Shown one piece after another: positions 40,328 through 42,607 of a stretch of DNA of 42,607 nt. This DNA comes from Hyphomicrobiales bacterium (GTDB lineage Bacteria > Pseudomonadota > Alphaproteobacteria > Rhizobiales > Rhizobiaceae), in NCBI GenBank assembly GCA_900468625.1, contig UBUL01000044.1:1-42607 (forward strand). The letters run 5' to 3'. Below the pieces are notes generated by a model. It had not been told where the DNA came from. It saw nothing but the letters and a program-made list of their open reading frames with translations, and ran no database searches. How positions within the stretch are numbered: the first letter of the stretch is position 1; each line of letters begins with the position of its first letter. The position numbers were made by a program, and so were the translations under genes.

Positions 40328-40621
40328 CCCAATGAACAGGTGCAGGGATTTGCGCGCTTACAGTTCGACGACGGCGCTGAAGACGTGATCACCACGGCCG
40401 ACCTTGAGAAGCTTACCCACGGCTGGGCGATCAGCGTCCACAAGGCTCAGGGATCGGCATTCAGACGGGTCATCATCCCTGTCGTCCGGTCAAAGCTGCT
40501 GGACCGGACCATGCTCTACACTGCGATAACTCGAGGCATAGAGGCCGTCGTTCTCATCGGGGACAACGACCTCATCAACGAAATAATCGAAGCACCGTCA
40601 GCGAGCTTGCAGCGCGACTAG
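40325..40621 (+). pseudogene. C-terminal fragment of a RecD/TraA-type DNA helicase
   Basis: About 98 residues. The frame reads NEQVQGFARLQFDDGAEDVI, then LTHGWAISVHKAQGSAFRRV, LDRTMLYTAITRGIEAVVLIGD. HKAQGS and YTAITR are motifs V and VI of superfamily 1 helicases of the RecD2/TraA type. All of the N-terminal ATPase domain is missing and no good start codon is present, so this is a leftover of a gene of several hundred codons. Confidence 0.65.
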
Positions 40622-40975
40622 TATCTCGATCTGAACCCGGCAATTAGCTCCGTTTAATCGTACCCTGATGGAAAAGCATCTGCCACCGATGTCCGTTACG
40701 TTTCCAGATCGAGCTTCGCAGAACGTGCCGCTTTGTCCCGTCGGGCTGAGTGCGTTCGCAAGTTCGCTGAACCCCAGCACGGCAACCGCCGTCACAATCG
40801 CGTCCCAGTTCTCGAAGTGCGAATAGAGCACGGGCTGGCTGTATTCGATCTCCTCGGCGAGCCGGCGAATCGTAACCGCGCTCCACCCCTCCCGCTCGGC
40901 GATCTCGCGCGCTGCTGTCACGATGCGCTGCTCGCGCTCGGCCCGCTCCCTGACCTTTCTCTCTGCCACACCCAA
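40598..40975 (-). CDS. TetR-family regulator, C-terminally truncated
   Basis: 125 codons. The first 75 residues are a complete TetR DNA-binding domain (IVTAAREIAEREGWSAVTIR, then YSQPVLYSHFENWDAIVTAV). Full TetR proteins have about 190 residues; here the ligand domain ends after ELANALS and the rest is read out of frame through a DUF4440 remnant. TTG 40975 is the likely start, with GAGGAGA 7 bases upstream. It is divergent from the DUF4267-DoxX pair, and a CTAGC dyad between them is a candidate operator. It may bind DNA but is unlikely to respond to a ligand normally. Confidence 0.6.
   Translation of the reverse strand: MGVAERKVRERAEREQRIVTAAREIAEREGWSAVTIRRLAEEIEYSQPVLYSHFENWDAIVTAVAVLGFSELANALSPTGQSGTFCEARSGNVTDIGGRCFSIRVRLNGANCRVQIEILVALQAR
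40644..40742 (-). pseudogene. C-terminal remnant of a DUF4440 / NTF2-like protein
   Basis: In a frame different from tetR, the DNA reads DGTKRHVLRSSIWKRNGHRW, then QMLFHQGT and a short tail. This is the closing beta-strand pair of DUF4440 proteins (RSSIW..NG.RW.M.FHQGT). It is fused within the 3' part of the tetR gene, which explains the truncated TetR reading frame: a recombination joined two unrelated genes. Confidence 0.5.
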
Positions 40976-41000
40976 CGTTCGGTCTCCTCTTTACGCGTTC

Positions 41001-41042
41001 ATAATAGCACCACTTGACTAACTAGCAACGCTAGAATATGTA
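41001..41042. promoter_or_regulatory. divergent tetR / DUF4267 promoters with a TetR-like operator
   Basis: Leftward: TTGCTA (41028-41023), 16 bases, TATTAT (41006-41001). Rightward: TTGACT (41014-41019), 17 bases, a weak TATGTA (41037-41042). The dyad CTAGC-AAC-GCTAG (41022-41034) lies across both, as expected for a TetR operator that controls the two directions together. Confidence 0.45.
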
Positions 41043-41065
41043 TCGTCCAACAAGGAGACACGGAC

Positions 41066-41446
41066 ATGTACTGGTTTTCAAATGGAGTGGCGCTCTTGGC
41101 GTCCGCCGGCATCATTGTGATGGGCGGCATGTATATCTTCAATCCAAGAGGAGCGACGCAGAGCTTCGGCTTGCCTCTGCCTGAAGAAGGCGCGAACGTT
41201 GCCTGGTGGCTCCGCCTGAAAGGCGTCCGCGATATCGTGGCTGGCCTAGTCGTGCTGGCGATGATGATCTGGGGAAGCCCGCGCATCGTCGGCATCGTGC
41301 TGTTGATCGAATCCTTCATCGCCGTCGGCGACATGTCGCTCATTTTGGCCGCCAAGGGATCGACGAAGGCGGCGCTCGGAATGCACGGCCTCACCGCCGC
41401 TCTGATGATCCTGGCCGCGGTGCCCCTGATCATTGGAGCAGCTTGA
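41066..41446 (+). CDS. DUF4267-family membrane protein
   Basis: 126 aa, four predicted membrane helices. FNPRGATQSFGLPLPEEGAN, followed by WWLRLKGVRDIVAGLVVLAM, is the recognisable part of DUF4267, small integral membrane proteins of unknown function often controlled by TetR or LysR regulators. AAGGAGA precedes ATG 41066. Its stop is one base before the start of the DoxX-like gene, so the two are co-translated. Confidence 0.8.
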   Translation: MYWFSNGVALLASAGIIVMGGMYIFNPRGATQSFGLPLPEEGANVAWWLRLKGVRDIVAGLVVLAMMIWGSPRIVGIVLLIESFIAVGDMSLILAAKGSTKAALGMHGLTAALMILAAVPLIIGAA

Positions 41447-41447
41447 G

Positions 41448-41765
41448 ATGCTCCACGACCTCACAATCTGGCTGCTGGTCGCCGCCTTTGCGGGTGCTGG
41501 CCTGTTCAACGCCATCGGAACGTCAGCGACGCAAAGCAGCTTCGCGCGCTGGGGTTACTCTCGCTGGTGGACTCATATCACCGGCGCGTTGGAGATGCTG
41601 GTCGCCGCACTGATCGCTACTCCAGCAACGCGCAACGTTGGTTTGATCTTGGGAGGAATCATCATCGCGGCTGCGGTCCTTACCGTGCTGCGTCACCGCG
41701 AGCCCTCTCATCTCGCGCCACTTGGCGTCTTTGCGGTCTTGCTCGCGCTTCAGCTCGTTGCCTGA
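41448..41765 (+). CDS. DoxX-like membrane protein
   Basis: 105 aa from ATG 41448, four predicted membrane helices. The pattern AAFAGAGLFNAIG, ARWGYSRWWTHITGALEML and the closing LAPLGVFAVLLALQL fits the DoxX-like family (PF13564), related to DUF4267 by length and topology. Function unknown. Its position directly behind DUF4267 suggests the two form a complex (inference). Confidence 0.75.
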   Translation: MLHDLTIWLLVAAFAGAGLFNAIGTSATQSSFARWGYSRWWTHITGALEMLVAALIATPATRNVGLILGGIIIAAAVLTVLRHREPSHLAPLGVFAVLLALQLVA

Positions 41766-41779
41766 ACGTCAAAGGGACG

Positions 41780-41804
41780 GCGGCCTTCCCCGCCAGCCGG
41801 CCGC
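41780..41804. terminator. GC-rich hairpin between convergent genes
   Basis: GCGGCC (41780-41785) and GGCCGC (41799-41804) form a 6-bp stem between the DoxX-like gene and the convergent lysR. There is no T-run, so this is a weak terminator candidate. Confidence 0.25.
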
Positions 41805-41806
41805 GG

Positions 41807-42607
41807 TCATTCACTCATATAGGCGGCCAGTTCGTCGGGGGTTCCTTTCGGAAACGCCTGTCTCAGATACTCCAGAAACGCCGACACCCGCGCGCTGAGC
41901 AGTCGCCTGCTCGGATACAGCGCCCAGAGCGTGGTCTCGACGTCTTCGATATCACCCCAGTTCACGAGCCTGCCGGAAGCCAGATCGGGACTGGCGAGCG
42001 AAAGCGGCAATCGTGCTGCACCGATACCCATTCGCACCGCGTCGCGCACCATCACCAGCGACGACAGGCCGAGTACAGGCGTCACCGAGAAGCTCCTTCT
42101 TCCGGCCGACGTCGACGCCTCCCAGATTTCGGGCTGTCCGACGGGTCCCCGCACGACCGCGGACACTGGTTCGTTATCGGGTGGCAGATGCAGATCGGGA
42201 CTGGCAACCACGACCAGCCCGTCATGCAAAAATACGCGCCCAACTAGGTTGGCGTCCGGCTCAGGATTGACGCGGATCACGAGGTCATAGGCTTCCTCGA
42301 TCATGTCGACAGCCCGGTCTTCGCTTGTGAGCTCGAGTCTGACGTCGGGAAATTTGCGCGCGAAGCCCGCCGCCAACTTGGCCATCGCGGTCTGGGAAAA
42401 GAGCAGAGGCGCGCTGATCCGCAATCGGCCGCGGGGACTATGTCCGCCCGACGCGATCGCCGTTGCCGTCTCCTCGAGTTCCGTCATCAATTGCGCCGTT
42501 CGCTCGTAAAGGGCCCGTCCTTCTTCGGTGAGCTTCAGCGTCCTGGTGCCCCGCTCGAACAGGCGCAGATCGAGGCTCGCCTCCAGCTCGGCCACGCGCC
42601 GCGACAG
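41807..42607 (-). CDS. LysR-family transcriptional regulator, 5' end beyond the window
   Basis: At least 266 residues. The visible N-terminus SRRVAELEASLDLRLFERGT is the recognition and wing part of the LysR DNA-binding domain; about 35 preceding residues lie outside. The effector domain runs from about GRLRISAPLLFSQTAMAKLA, then VRLELTSEDRAVDMIEEAYD, the layout of the CrgA/AphB-like LysR group that often controls quinone or oxidoreductase genes. It is convergent with the DoxX-like gene. Confidence 0.92.
   Translation of the reverse strand: MSRRVAELEASLDLRLFERGTRTLKLTEEGRALYERTAQLMTELEETATAIASGGHSPRGRLRISAPLLFSQTAMAKLAAGFARKFPDVRLELTSEDRAVDMIEEAYDLVIRVNPEPDANLVGRVFLHDGLVVVASPDLHLPPDNEPVSAVVRGPVGQPEIWEASTSAGRRSFSVTPVLGLSSLVMVRDAVRMGIGAARLPLSLASPDLASGRLVNWGDIEDVETTLWALYPSRRLLSARVSAFLEYLRQAFPKGTPDELAAYMSE

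Noticed and set aside
1..42607. CRISPR array, tRNA, rRNA or replication origin
   Set aside because: No regularly spaced repeats, cloverleaf sequence, ribosomal RNA stretch, repABC gene or iteron cluster was noticed on reading; small RNAs cannot be excluded by eye.

Overview
The window reads as an alphaproteobacterial accessory region, most likely from the Rhizobiaceae (Rhizobium/Agrobacterium type). The reasons are the high-GC coding style, a ChrR-family anti-sigma factor with an ECF11-type sigma factor, an EcfG-type promoter, a fructose/ribose-type ABC importer with a short single-domain ATPase, several rhizobial-looking conserved genes, and many IS6-family traces. No rRNA, tRNA, CRISPR or replication genes were seen. 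The mix of catabolic operons, broken genes and IS remnants fits a plasmid or a chromosomal island, but the sequence alone does not decide which.

Layout. 0.4-3.7 kb: a di-heme cytochrome c peroxidase diverges from a secreted acid phosphatase/phosphoesterase. 3.7-16 kb: a photo-oxidative (singlet-oxygen) stress region. It holds photolyase + TspO, a truncated fasciclin protein, rpoE-chrR, a second TspO, and two divergent operons encoding an FAD oxidase, DUF1365, two Cfa-like methyltransferases, DUF1295 and several small membrane or exported proteins. Promoters of the form TGATCC-N17-GTAT, or relatives of it, precede the transcription units. 16-19.2 kb: a decay zone with fragments of IS6 transposases, a band-7 protein and an SRAP peptidase around an intact DUF3606-xthA pair with an EcfG-like promoter. 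19.2-22.3 kb: LysR regulator divergent from a chloroperoxidase-like hydrolase, then an intact IS6-family element. 22.4-31.1 kb: an XRE-cupin regulator followed by a compact eight-gene operon (ABC importer, phosphotriesterase-like hydrolase, inactive-looking glutamine-amidotransferase-fold protein, PfkB kinase, BtpA/SgcQ protein, M20 carbamoylase/amidase) ending in a clear terminator. Tandem 17-bp dyads cover its promoter. I do not recognise the pathway. 31.2-40 kb: a periplasmic GH3 glycosidase and an aromatic-catabolism operon (amidohydrolase, extradiol dioxygenase, flavin hydroxylase, MFS importer, FAH-family hydrolase) divergent from a GntR/FCD regulator. 40-42.6 kb: further gene fragments (IS66-like, helicase, DUF4440), a truncated TetR regulator divergent from DUF4267 and DoxX-like membrane proteins, and a LysR gene cut by the window end.

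How it works together. ChrR has the full set of zinc ligands known from Rhodobacter sphaeroides, so RpoE should be released by singlet oxygen and drive DNA repair (photolyase) and membrane-lipid remodelling (FAD oxidase / DUF1365 / Cfa / DUF1295). The same four lipid-type genes sit beside sigK-rskA in Mycobacterium tuberculosis, so the association of an ECF sigma factor with this lipid module looks ancient. The two catabolic operons are self-contained: each has its own transporter, its own regulator and palindromic operator candidates.
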